The notes under the pieces: generated by a model
Database searches by the model: none
What the model was told of the DNA's origin: nothing
Seen by the model: the letters and a program-made list of their open reading frames with translations, nothing else
Made by a program: the position numbers and the translations under genes
Shown here: positions 8,342-15,384 of the stretch, piece by piece
How positions within the stretch are numbered: the stretch's first letter is position 1
Layout of the letters: every line of letters begins with the position of its first letter
Assembly: GCA_035702985.1 (NCBI GenBank)
Contig: DASSZD010000176.1
Span: forward strand, 1 to 26,900
DNA from: JAKAXG01 sp035702985
GTDB taxonomy: Bacteria; Actinomycetota; Acidimicrobiia; Acidimicrobiales; Palsa-688
Reading direction: 5' to 3'
DNA length: 26,900 nt

Positions 8342-9226
8342 GTGGAATATGTCGCCAACCTCATGGACGCGTCCATCGACCCGGTGTCGTGGGCCCGCAG
8401 ACGGGAGGACCAGGGATGGCAGATCCTCTCCGTGGCCGACCACTTCTTCACGCCCACCCGGGCCTTCCCGCACGTCTGGGTCACGGCCAGCGCCATGGCC
8501 ATGGCCACCCGCCGGGCCCGCATCACCACCGCGTTCGTCAACAACCTGTTCCGCAACCCGGTTGAGGTGGCCCAGGCCGCCCTGATGATGCAGACGGTGG
8601 CCGGGGGGCGCTTCGAGCTGGGCCTGGGCGCCGGCTGGGCCCGGGAGGAGGTGCAGGCGGCGGGGATGGCATACCCGGTGCCCCGGGACCGGGCCGGGGC
8701 GTTCATCGAGGCGGTGCAGATCGTCCGCGCCCTGCTGCACACCGGGTCGTGCCGGTTCGCCGGGCGTTACTACGACGTCGACGTGCCGAACCTGGGGCCC
8801 CGCTGCGAGGAACCGCCCCCGCTGGTCTGCTCGGTGGGCGGTCCCCGCACCATCCGGCAGGTGACGCCGCACGCCGATCGGATCGAGGTCAAAGCCAGCA
8901 GCGCCTCCACCAGGGGCGGGACTCTGGACATGGCCGCCATGGCCGGGGTCTCCGACCGGGATCTGCTCGACCTGATCAACCAGGTCCGGGCGGTGAGGCC
9001 GGATATCGGCATCGGGATGTTCGTCTTCTGCAACGTCGGTGACGACCGCAAGACCCGCGACCTGTCGGCGTTGATGGGGCAGGGCCTCTACGGCCGCTTC
9101 TACGGGTCCCCGCAGAAGGTGGCCGAGGGGTTCGCGTGGCTGGCCGAGGTCGGCATAACCCGGTTCCAGGTCAGCCCGATCGACGACGCATCGCTCGACC
9201 GCCTGGCGCCGGTGCTCTTCGGCTGA
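8342..9226 (+). CDS. LLM-class (luciferase-like) flavin/F420-dependent oxidoreductase
   Basis: The 294-residue protein has the luciferase-like TIM-barrel pattern: EDQGWQILSVADHFF near residues 20-35, ATRRARITTAFVNNLFRNPVEVAQAALMMQTVAGGRFELGLGAGW around 60-100, and a C-terminal GSPQKVAEGFAWLAEVGITRFQV. Actinobacterial members of this subgroup usually use coenzyme F420, with FMN as the alternative. It starts at GTG 8342, 6 nt after the P450 stop and without a clear ribosome site, so translation may be coupled. It is the last gene of the + operon. Immediately after its stop the opposite strand carries the broken end of a TIM-barrel isomerase gene, so the 3' end of this gene marks a rearrangement joint. 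Confidence 0.87.
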   Translation: MEYVANLMDASIDPVSWARRREDQGWQILSVADHFFTPTRAFPHVWVTASAMAMATRRARITTAFVNNLFRNPVEVAQAALMMQTVAGGRFELGLGAGWAREEVQAAGMAYPVPRDRAGAFIEAVQIVRALLHTGSCRFAGRYYDVDVPNLGPRCEEPPPLVCSVGGPRTIRQVTPHADRIEVKASSASTRGGTLDMAAMAGVSDRDLLDLINQVRAVRPDIGIGMFVFCNVGDDRKTRDLSALMGQGLYGRFYGSPQKVAEGFAWLAEVGITRFQVSPIDDASLDRLAPVLFG

Positions 9227-9387
9227 GCCACCCGGCGGCGCACCTCCGCCGTGGTGGCGTCGGTCCACCCGGCCGCTTCGACCCAGATCCCGGCCGCGCC
9301 GAAACCGGCCGCGGCCGCCGCCGCCACGGTCTCCGCCGGCGGGCTCTCGGGGACCACCCCGGCGGCGAGGGACAGGAGCCGGCTCAA
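9227..9387 (-). pseudogene. 5' fragment of a sugar-phosphate isomerase/epimerase (xylose-isomerase-like TIM barrel)
   Basis: A frame opens at TTG 9387, overlapping the SnoaL-like stop as TTGA, and encodes SRLLSLAAGVVPE, then PAETVAAAAAAGFGAAGIWVE and a TTAEVRRRVA segment. This resembles the first beta-alpha unit of xylose-isomerase-like TIM barrels, which are about 260-290 residues. After about 53 codons it runs into the antisense of the LLM gene's 3' end, and the rest of the barrel is missing. It was presumably the second gene of the SnoaL operon, cut by a deletion or insertion that fused it tail-to-tail with the P450/LLM operon. The family call rests on one motif and is moderate. Confidence 0.55.
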
Positions 9388-9875
9388 GCGTCCGCCGGCC
9401 GGTTCTGCTGCGCTGAAACTGCCTGCTGCATGATCTCGGGCCGGCCCCGCCGCCACAGCACGGTGAGGGTCACCGCCGAGATCCTCCACCCGGCGCCCGT
9501 ACGTACCGCCGCATCGGTGTAGAAGCCGCCGAGGGTGTACCAGGCGGTGGGATCGTCGTGGTCGAGGACGTGCTCGGCCTGCATGTACATGACCAGGCGG
9601 GCCCGGTCGCCGGTCACCTCCACCCGGGGGTTGGTCATGCTGTGCTGGGTGGCAGCCAGGCCGCTGAAGAGCGGCTGGACTCCCCGGACCCACTCGTCGG
9701 CGGCCATGGTGGACGGGGCCCGGCCGTGGTAGCTGCTGAAGTCGATCGTCACCCGGTCGGTGAAGATGGACCGGTAGAGGTCCCAGTCGCGGGTGTCGAT
9801 CCCGGCGGCGTAGCGGTACTTGAGCTCGCAGATGGCCGAGAAGTCGTCCCACCCGGCGCTCAACCCTCCCCCCAC
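9384..9875 (-). CDS. SnoaL-like (NTF2-fold) protein
   Basis: The product has about 163 residues of the SnoaL-like/NTF2 fold, seen as ICELKYRYAAGIDTRDWDLYRSIFTDRVTIDFSS near the N-terminus and AWYTLGGFYTDAAVRTGAGWRISAVTLTVLW at the C-terminus. Such proteins act as small hydratases, isomerases or cyclases, or only bind ligands, in polyketide, steroid and aromatic pathways. The ATG at 9887 lies within the -10 box, so a leaderless start at GTG 9875 (7 nt after the box) is preferred; the longer form remains possible. Its promoter is a near-copy of the nitroreductase promoter, which links it to the P450 operon. The next gene in its operon is truncated. Confidence 0.8.
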   Translation of the reverse strand: MGGGLSAGWDDFSAICELKYRYAAGIDTRDWDLYRSIFTDRVTIDFSSYHGRAPSTMAADEWVRGVQPLFSGLAATQHSMTNPRVEVTGDRARLVMYMQAEHVLDHDDPTAWYTLGGFYTDAAVRTGAGWRISAVTLTVLWRRGRPEIMQQAVSAQQNRPADA

Positions 9876-9882
9876 CACCCAG

Positions 9883-9911
9883 AACATACCGAACGATCAG
9901 TTAGATGGCAA
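9883..9911 (-). promoter_or_regulatory. Promoter/operator copy B (SnoaL-like gene)
   Basis: On the minus strand: -35 TTGCCA (9911-9906), 17-nt spacer, -10 TATGTT (9888-9883). The spacer and its edge contain the imperfect palindrome ACTGATCGTTCGGT (10 of 14 positions symmetric), a common shape for TetR-family operators. It aligns without gaps to 5898-5926, with the same -35, spacer length, TGATC core and -10. Confidence 0.6.
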
Positions 9912-9915
9912 CAGG

Positions 9916-9931
9916 CCGGCCGGACGGCCGG
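9916..9931. terminator. Hairpin after the VOC gene
   Basis: Inverted repeat CCGGCC-GGAC-GGCCGG, 2 nt beyond the VOC stop on the minus strand and just before promoter copy B. It would separate VOC transcription from the SnoaL-like gene. There is no T-tract. Confidence 0.4.
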
Positions 9932-9933
9932 TC

Positions 9934-10458
9934 TCAGCGGCGGGCCACGATTACCGGGTCCCCGGGGCGGTACAGCTCGTGGTCCCGGCGCTGGCGGGCG
10001 AACGACGCCAGGATGTGGGGCGGGTCGCCGTGGATCTCGGTGAAGCCGCCGTTGACATCACGGGTGTCGAAGTAGGCGGCGTCGACCCCGTCGGCGAACA
10101 GCTCGCACGCCAGCTCGTAACCCAGGTCCAGCATCCGCTGCCGCTCGGCCGGGAAGTCGTGCACGAGGACCGCGGTGTGGTGGAACCCCTCCTCGCCGGC
10201 CCGGTACATCTCCCGGTAGATGGACGGCGTGTCGTCGTGCTGGACGATGAACTGGATCATCTGGTCGCCCAGATAGCCGAACGCGTAGGACACGTCGGCC
10301 TCCTGTGGCGTGCCCCGGTAGCTGAACCGCTCCGTCCGGTGGTGGGCCACGATGCGGAAGGGACCGGCTCCGTACAGGGCGTTCCACTTGTGGATGGAAC
10401 CCTCCAGGTCCGCCACGAAGTAGGCCTGCTGGAACAACGGATAGGTGGTGAGCGTCAT
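9934..10458 (-). CDS. VOC superfamily (glyoxalase/dioxygenase-like) protein
   Basis: The 174-residue protein resembles the vicinal-oxygen-chelate fold with paired beta-alpha-beta-beta-beta units. It begins QQAYFVADLEGSIHKWNALYGAGPF and continues MIQFIVQHDDTPSIYREMY, GEEGFHHTAVLVHDFPAERQRMLDLGYELACEL, and ends DVNGGFTEIHGDPPHI. Putative metal ligands are the His of HHTAVLV and the Glu of TEIHG. VOC members include glyoxalase I, methylmalonyl-CoA epimerase and extradiol dioxygenases, and the exact reaction is open. ATG 10458 overlaps the stop of a tiny upstream frame as ATGA. It is transcribed away from the carotenoid-oxygenase-type gene, and such pairs suggest a shared oxidative pathway. Confidence 0.82.
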   Translation of the reverse strand: MTLTTYPLFQQAYFVADLEGSIHKWNALYGAGPFRIVAHHRTERFSYRGTPQEADVSYAFGYLGDQMIQFIVQHDDTPSIYREMYRAGEEGFHHTAVLVHDFPAERQRMLDLGYELACELFADGVDAAYFDTRDVNGGFTEIHGDPPHILASFARQRRDHELYRPGDPVIVARR

Positions 10459-10481
10459 CGGCACTGCCAGCCTTCGTGCAT
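10455..10481 (-). CDS. Possible 8-codon leader peptide before the VOC gene
   Basis: ATG 10481 encodes MHEGWQCR and stops at TGA 10457-10455, whose bases overlap the VOC ATG. A TAnnnT box (TAGCCT, 10493-10488) lies 6 nt before this ATG, so the message could start here without a leader and feed ribosomes to the VOC start, which has no strong ribosome site of its own. There is no good -35, and the frame is very short, so this may be chance. Confidence 0.25.
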   Translation of the reverse strand: MHEGWQCR

Positions 10482-10656
10482 GACGGCAGGCTACCCGTGC
10501 GCACGGACCCGGTCCGGCCCGGCGCGAGGCGCAGCACCCGGGTGGCCACCGGGGGTGGTGGGTCGCCGGGGCGGCTCCGGCGTAGGTCATAATCGCCTGG
10601 TGGCCTGCTCGGGGGACAGGGCGTCCCAGTCGTAGCGGACGGGAGGGAGGACTGAA

Positions 10657-12132
10657 ATGGAGGTCGAGGTTGTAGCCCGTTGGGCGTCGACGCTGCCCGC
10701 CGAGGATGACCACCCCTACCGGACCGGGGCGTGGCGGCCCCAAGCCACGGAGTACGACGCGTTCGACCTGGACGTCGAGGGTGATCTGCCGGACGACCTC
10801 GAAGGGGTGTATCTCCGCAATACCGAGAACCCCCTCCGCCCGTCGATCCGGAAGTATCACCCCTTCGACGGTGACGGCATGATCCACGCCGTCACCTTCC
10901 GGGGCGGCCGAGCGGCCTACCGCAACCGCTTCGTGCGTACCGAGGGCCTCCTGGCCGAGGAGCAGGCCGGCCAGGCGCTCTGGGCCGGGATCGCCGAGAA
11001 CCCCCAGCTGTCCCTCCGCGCCGACGGCTGGGGGGCCCGGGGCCGCATGAAGGACGCGTCCTCCACCGACGTGGTGGTCCACGCCGGTGTCGCCCTGTCC
11101 AGCTTCTGGCAGTGCGGCGACCTCTACCAGCTCGACCCGCTCACCCTGGCGGACCTCGGCAAGGCGACGTGGGACGGAGCCTTCCCCTCCGATCTGGGCG
11201 TCTCCGCCCACGCCCGCGTCGACGAGCACACCGGGGAGCTGTTGTTCTTCAACTACGGGACCCGGGCGCCCTACCTGCACTTCGGCACCCTGGACCGCCA
11301 CGGCAGGCTGATCCGCTATGAGCCGGTGGAGCTGCCCGGACCGCGGTTGCCCCACGACATGGCGTTCACCGAGCGGTACGCCGTGCTCAACGACCTGCCG
11401 TTGTTCTGGGAGCCGGAACTGCTGGAGCGGGGGCTCCACGCCACCCGCTTCCATCCCGAGCTTCCGTCCCGTCTCGGCCTCCTTCCCAGGGACGGCGCCG
11501 GCCCGGTCCGCTGGTTCGAGTTCGATCCGACCTACGTCCTGCACTGGGTCAACGCCTACGAGGACGGCGACGAGGTCGTGATCGACGGGTTCTTCCAGGG
11601 CTCCCCGGAGCCGGAGGGGCTCCCCGACCAGGGACCGGCGGACCGGATCTTCCGGTTCCTCGCCGCCGACGTGCTGGAGACCCGGTTGCACCGCTGGCGT
11701 ATCAACGTGGCCACCGGGATGACCAAGGAGGAGGATCTGAGCGAACGCTTCAGCGAGTTCGGGATGATCAACGGCCGCCACCGCGGCCGGCCCTACCGGC
11801 ACGTGTACGCCACGGTCAACCGGCCGGGCTGGTTCGTGATGCGGGGCCTGGTGCACCACGACACCGTGACCGGCGGACTCGAGGAGTACATGTTCCCCGA
11901 AGGGGTGTTCTGCAGCGAGACGGCCATGGCCCCTCGAGTCGGCAGCCGGGACGAGACCGACGGTTATCTGGTGACGCTGACCATCGACACCGTGCGCGAC
12001 CGATCGGACTGCGTGGTGTTCGACGCCACACGCCTGTCGGACGGGCCGATCGCCACGGTCCGGCTGCCGGAGCGGATCTCCAGCGGGACCCACAGCTTCT
12101 GGGCCCCCGCTTCGGACCTGCCCGGCTGGTGA
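10657..12132 (+). CDS. Carotenoid cleavage oxygenase family protein (RPE65/lignostilbene dioxygenase fold)
   Basis: The 491-residue protein is a full-length seven-bladed propeller of the carotenoid oxygenase family, which uses non-heme Fe(II) held by four histidines to split double bonds of carotenoids, apocarotenoids or stilbenes. The N-terminal signature DLEGVYLRNTENPL and HPFDGDGMIHAV are clear. The four iron ligands fit His185 (SAHARVDE), His233 (LPHDMAF), His296 (LHWVNAYED) and His479 (GTHSFWAP). ATG 10657 follows the strong ribosome site GGGAGGGAGGA. It lies beside the P450/SnoaL/VOC genes and converges on a lipoprotein gene with a gap of only 21 bp. No carotenoid synthesis gene is present, so an aromatic or apocarotenoid substrate is as likely as a carotenoid. 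Confidence 0.92.
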   Translation: MEVEVVARWASTLPAEDDHPYRTGAWRPQATEYDAFDLDVEGDLPDDLEGVYLRNTENPLRPSIRKYHPFDGDGMIHAVTFRGGRAAYRNRFVRTEGLLAEEQAGQALWAGIAENPQLSLRADGWGARGRMKDASSTDVVVHAGVALSSFWQCGDLYQLDPLTLADLGKATWDGAFPSDLGVSAHARVDEHTGELLFFNYGTRAPYLHFGTLDRHGRLIRYEPVELPGPRLPHDMAFTERYAVLNDLPLFWEPELLERGLHATRFHPELPSRLGLLPRDGAGPVRWFEFDPTYVLHWVNAYEDGDEVVIDGFFQGSPEPEGLPDQGPADRIFRFLAADVLETRLHRWRINVATGMTKEEDLSERFSEFGMINGRHRGRPYRHVYATVNRPGWFVMRGLVHHDTVTGGLEEYMFPEGVFCSETAMAPRVGSRDETDGYLVTLTIDTVRDRSDCVVFDATRLSDGPIATVRLPERISSGTHSFWAPASDLPGW

Positions 12133-12153
12133 GCACCTGATCCGCCGGGAGAC

Positions 12154-13071
12154 TCAGGAGCCCGGCAGCCCCAGGGCCCGGCGGTAGGCGTCGACGAACG
12201 CCTGGTCGATGGCCAGCACCCCGGTGCGGCCTCCGGATACGGTCACGGTGACCGTCCCGCAGGAACCGGTGCTGTAGGTGATGTCCGTGGGCCGCCCCGT
12301 CCCGGGGGTGAACGCCACCACGTAGCGGGTGGTGTCCACCGGACAGGACAGGACGCCGGGCAGTAGGGACGGCAGCCCGTCCGCGGCAGCGCGCAGGGCG
12401 GCGTACCGGCCCGGGTCGGTGACGGTGACCTGATGCGACGTGGGCGGGTTCCCGATGGTCGACCCGGTGGAGAAGGTCCGTTCGACCGACACGACCGCGG
12501 TGGTGTCGTCGGCGGGGACGGTGAGCCCGGCCATCTTGGGCGGCAGCCAGCTCACCTGGGCGTCGAGGCGCACGTCGCTGGTCCCGCCGGTGGCGGGAGT
12601 CACCGAGACCAGGAGCTGGGCGGCGGCGACCCCGGCGGGCATGTCGCCGATGTGCTCGATGAGATAGTGCAGTTCAGCCTGACCGGGGTTGATGAGGGAG
12701 CCGGCTCCCGACATCTCCTCGGTGTAGCCGGCGGGGCGGTGGTCGGCCAGGTAGGCCAGGGCGGCGGCCTGGTCCAGCGGAACGACGGCGAAGCGGGCGG
12801 CGTCGGCCAGGTTCGTGGTCAGCTCCCTCTGCGGGGGTTGATCCAGCCCGGCGGTCGGGGGGGACTGGACCATGCGGGACCCGGCGGGCAGGGCGACCCG
12901 GGCGAGGAGGGACTCCGCCAGCGCGGTGGCCGCGGACCGGTCCTGCACCGACCCCGCTTGCCCCCCGCCGGTTCCCACCTGGATCGGGGCCGCTCCGCCC
13001 CCGCTCGAGCACCCGGCCACGGCCACCACGCCGGCCAGGCTTCCAGCCATCGCTACCAGCCATCTCCGCAT
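12154..13071 (-). CDS. Secreted lipoprotein of unknown function
   Basis: The frame is open upstream, but the true start is ATG 13071: MRRW begins a typical signal peptide with a hydrophobic core and the lipobox AVAG-Cys21, followed by a Ser/Gly-rich linker. The 305-residue product would be lipid-anchored outside the cytoplasmic membrane. The mature domain has no catalytic motif I recognise; it contains ELHYLIEHIGDMPAGVAAAQLLVSVTPA near residue 150 and a beta-rich second half. The gene diverges from an exported phosphoesterase with a palindromic element between them, so the two may be co-regulated. Confidence 0.72.
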   Translation of the reverse strand: MRRWLVAMAGSLAGVVAVAGCSSGGGAAPIQVGTGGGQAGSVQDRSAATALAESLLARVALPAGSRMVQSPPTAGLDQPPQRELTTNLADAARFAVVPLDQAAALAYLADHRPAGYTEEMSGAGSLINPGQAELHYLIEHIGDMPAGVAAAQLLVSVTPATGGTSDVRLDAQVSWLPPKMAGLTVPADDTTAVVSVERTFSTGSTIGNPPTSHQVTVTDPGRYAALRAAADGLPSLLPGVLSCPVDTTRYVVAFTPGTGRPTDITYSTGSCGTVTVTVSGGRTGVLAIDQAFVDAYRRALGLPGS

Positions 13072-13091
13072 GTCAGTTGGTGGCCGTTCGA

Positions 13092-13130
13092 CCGGATGAT
13101 CAACCGGAGATTCTCGGTGTGACCGGTTGA
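13092..13130. promoter_or_regulatory. Candidate operator in the divergent lipoprotein/phosphoesterase promoter region
   Basis: A 16-bp near-palindrome CCGG-A-TGATCA-A-CCGG (13092-13107) is followed after 15 nt by another half-site CCGGTTGA (13123-13130), the reverse complement of TCAACCGG at 13100-13107. Three related half-sites between two divergent start codons suggest a shared regulator. No matching promoter boxes were clear. Confidence 0.4.
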
Positions 13131-13261
13131 AGCGCCGGCATCCCCTGGGTGAATTTTCGACGACGAGTGAGTCGGGCGGCGAGGACCAGGGGTCGATCCC
13201 GGCGAAACAGTGATGGCGAGAGTCCGATGGCGCCCCGGCGGCCCCGGCAGGGAGAACAACG

Positions 13262-14983
13262 TTGAACAGCATGTCTGGTCCCAGGATCACCCGGCGGCGC
13301 TTCCTCGGCGTGACCGGAGCGGCCGTGGCCTTCCCCGGCGCGCTGCTCGACCGGGCCCTGTCCGTAGAGCCGGCGGGATCGTCGCTGAAGGACGTGAAGC
13401 ACATAGTGATGCTCATGCAGGAGAACCGGTCCTTCGACCACTACTTCGGCACCATGAGCGGCGTGCGCGGGTTCGCCGACCGCACCAGCTACCGCTCCTT
13501 CCGGGGCGGCCCGCGGACCGATCCGGCCACCGTGTGGGACCAGACCACGGTGGACAAAGGGCAGCCCCTCCTGGCCGTGGGCGGGGACAGCTACCTGCGG
13601 CCCTTCGAGCTGGTGAGCGAGCCTCCCACCGCGGACGGCCAGACCCTCAATGACATCACCCACGACTGGGGCCCCCAGCACCTGGCCTGGAACGACGGGA
13701 CCATGGACCGGTTCGTGGTGCAGCACCTGCTCAACGACGGCCGCGCCGCGCTGCAGTATTCCTCCGGACCGGCGGGCGTGCCCCAGCCGGGCCCATCGAC
13801 CGCCCCCATCGGCATAGAGACCATGGGCTACTACCGGCCCGGGGACTCGCTGGAGTTCTACCGGGCCGTGGCGTCCGCCTTCACCATCTGCGACCGCTAC
13901 CACTGCTCGGTGATGGGCCCGACCGATCCCAACCGGCTGATGTGGATGAGCGGCAGCCTGGGCGCCCACTCCGGCGACGTGGGCGGCCCCGTGCTCACGA
14001 CCTACGTGTCCAACCGGGAGCAGATGCTCGGAACCCTCGACTGGCCCACCGTCCCGGAGCTCCTGACCGAGCACGGCGTCAGCTGGAAGGTCTACCAGGA
14101 CCCGACGTCCAACGCCCTGTTCAACGTCCTCAACTACTTCAAGAGCTACGCCGCCCCGGCCAACCCCACCCAGGCCCACAACGCGGCTCTGGGCCTGGCC
14201 CCGGTGTACCCGGCCGGGTTCGCCACCGACGTGGTGGCCGGCACCCTCCCGCAGGTGTCGTGGATCATGCCTCCGGCCGCCAACTGCGAGCACCCCGCTA
14301 CTCCGCCCGAGTACGGGGAGTACCTGGTCTCGCAGATCCTGCAGACCCTCCTCCTGAACCCGGAGGTGTGGGCGTCGACCGTGTTCCTGGTGCTCTACGA
14401 CGAGAACGGCGGGTTCTTCGACCACGTCGCCCCGCCCACCCCCGGCCCCACGGTCACGACCCTGGCCGGGCTGCCCCCGGCGGCATTCGCCGGCGGCCAG
14501 CTCGACGGCGAGTACGTCACCACCCCCGACCCCACCAACGCGGCCGGCGGCCCGCCCGGGGACTGGGGCAACGTGCTGGGGCCGGCGGGACTGGGGTTCC
14601 GGGTGCCGGCGCTGGTGATCTCCCCCTTCAGCGCCGGCGGGTGGGTCTGTCGCGACACCTTCGACCACGTCTCGACCCACAAACTCATCGAGAGCGTCTT
14701 CCTGACCCCGGGGGCGCTGGCCGGCGGCGGCGGACTCCACGTGTCGCCCTGGCGCTACTCCACCGTGGGCGACCTGACCAGCGCCCTGCCCACGCTGGCC
14801 AGGCCGGTGAGGACGGTGCCGGCCCTACCGGCCACCACTATGGGCGACCCCACGGTGGTGGAGCAGAACGTGCTCCTCGGCTTCGCCGGGACGGCGGACT
14901 ACGGACCGGCCTACCCGGTTCCGCCCGCCAACGGTCCGGTGCCGGCCCAGGATGACCCGGGTCCTGGCCGCACGACCGGTTAG
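13262..14983 (+). CDS. Tat-exported phosphoesterase, phospholipase C/acid phosphatase (AcpA) family
   Basis: The 573-residue protein begins with a twin-arginine signal (ITRRRFLG, then a hydrophobic stretch), so it is exported folded. The catalytic domain opens with HIVMLMQENRSFDHYFGTMSGVRGF, where Glu54-Asn55 are the usual metal-binding start of this family. It continues with DITHDWGPQH, VLYDENGGFFDHVAPP and VPALVISPFSAGGWV, all signatures of the phosphoesterase family that includes mycobacterial PLCs and AcpA. The product may hydrolyse phospholipids or phosphate esters outside the cell. The start is TTG 13262, which has GGAG at 7-nt spacing; the in-frame ATG at 13271 would be too far from it. 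The PLC-specific C-terminal domains are absent, favouring a shorter phosphatase-like member. Confidence 0.88.
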   Translation: MNSMSGPRITRRRFLGVTGAAVAFPGALLDRALSVEPAGSSLKDVKHIVMLMQENRSFDHYFGTMSGVRGFADRTSYRSFRGGPRTDPATVWDQTTVDKGQPLLAVGGDSYLRPFELVSEPPTADGQTLNDITHDWGPQHLAWNDGTMDRFVVQHLLNDGRAALQYSSGPAGVPQPGPSTAPIGIETMGYYRPGDSLEFYRAVASAFTICDRYHCSVMGPTDPNRLMWMSGSLGAHSGDVGGPVLTTYVSNREQMLGTLDWPTVPELLTEHGVSWKVYQDPTSNALFNVLNYFKSYAAPANPTQAHNAALGLAPVYPAGFATDVVAGTLPQVSWIMPPAANCEHPATPPEYGEYLVSQILQTLLLNPEVWASTVFLVLYDENGGFFDHVAPPTPGPTVTTLAGLPPAAFAGGQLDGEYVTTPDPTNAAGGPPGDWGNVLGPAGLGFRVPALVISPFSAGGWVCRDTFDHVSTHKLIESVFLTPGALAGGGGLHVSPWRYSTVGDLTSALPTLARPVRTVPALPATTMGDPTVVEQNVLLGFAGTADYGPAYPVPPANGPVPAQDDPGPGRTTG

Positions 14984-15139
14984 CCCTGGAACCGCCGAAC
15001 TGGACGACCTGGTGGGCAGAGGCCGCCTCGACAACCTGACCGCAGGAGTACCAGGTAAGGGGAACAGCAGGCCCTGAGCACGATCTCCGTGGTCGCGGGC
15101 GGGTTGGCGGATCGCGCTGGAGCGCCAGGGTCGTCGATG

Positions 15140-15153
15140 GTATGCTGGCATAC
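15140..15153. promoter_or_regulatory. Palindromic operator/-10 region of the first toxin-antitoxin pair
   Basis: GTATGC-TG-GCATAC is a perfect 6-bp inverted repeat directly before ATG 15154. It contains TATGCT (15141-15146), a good -10 box 7 nt from the ATG, so the antitoxin mRNA is probably leaderless and the antitoxin could shut off its own promoter here. No convincing -35 box was found. Confidence 0.55.
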
Positions 15154-15384
15154 ATGAAGCGGACGACCGTCAAGCTGCCGGACGATCTCGACGCTCGACT
15201 GCGACATGAGGCCGAACGAAGACGAGTCACGGTCTCCGAACTCACTCGCGAGGCCATCGAGACACATCTCGGAGCCCGTCCGACGGGACGGCGTCGAATG
15301 ATCGCCGCAGCCGCAGGTCGAAGCGGGTCCCATGACATCTCGGTGCGGATCGAGGAAATCCTGCGTGACGAGGTAACCCGATAG
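15154..15384 (+). CDS. Ribbon-helix-helix antitoxin (VapB-like)
   Basis: The 76-residue protein starts MKRTTVKLPDDLDARLRHEAERRRVTVSELTREAIETHL, a classic ribbon-helix-helix/CopG-type DNA-binding domain (beta strand TTVKLPD, two helices). The C-terminal tail, RIEEILRDEVTR, would wrap into the toxin's active site. ATG 15154 is preferred over ATG 15142, since the latter lies within the operator palindrome and the RHH fold starts at MKRTT. It precedes a PIN-domain toxin in a classic VapBC arrangement. Antitoxins of this class neutralise the nuclease and repress their own operon. Confidence 0.85.
   Translation: MKRTTVKLPDDLDARLRHEAERRRVTVSELTREAIETHLGARPTGRRRMIAAAAGRSGSHDISVRIEEILRDEVTR

Noticed and set aside
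7286..9268. 660-codon minus-strand frame opposite the P450 and LLM genes
   Set aside because: The + strand shows clear P450 and luciferase motifs; the antisense product is rich in Gly, His, Arg and Val without a fold signature.
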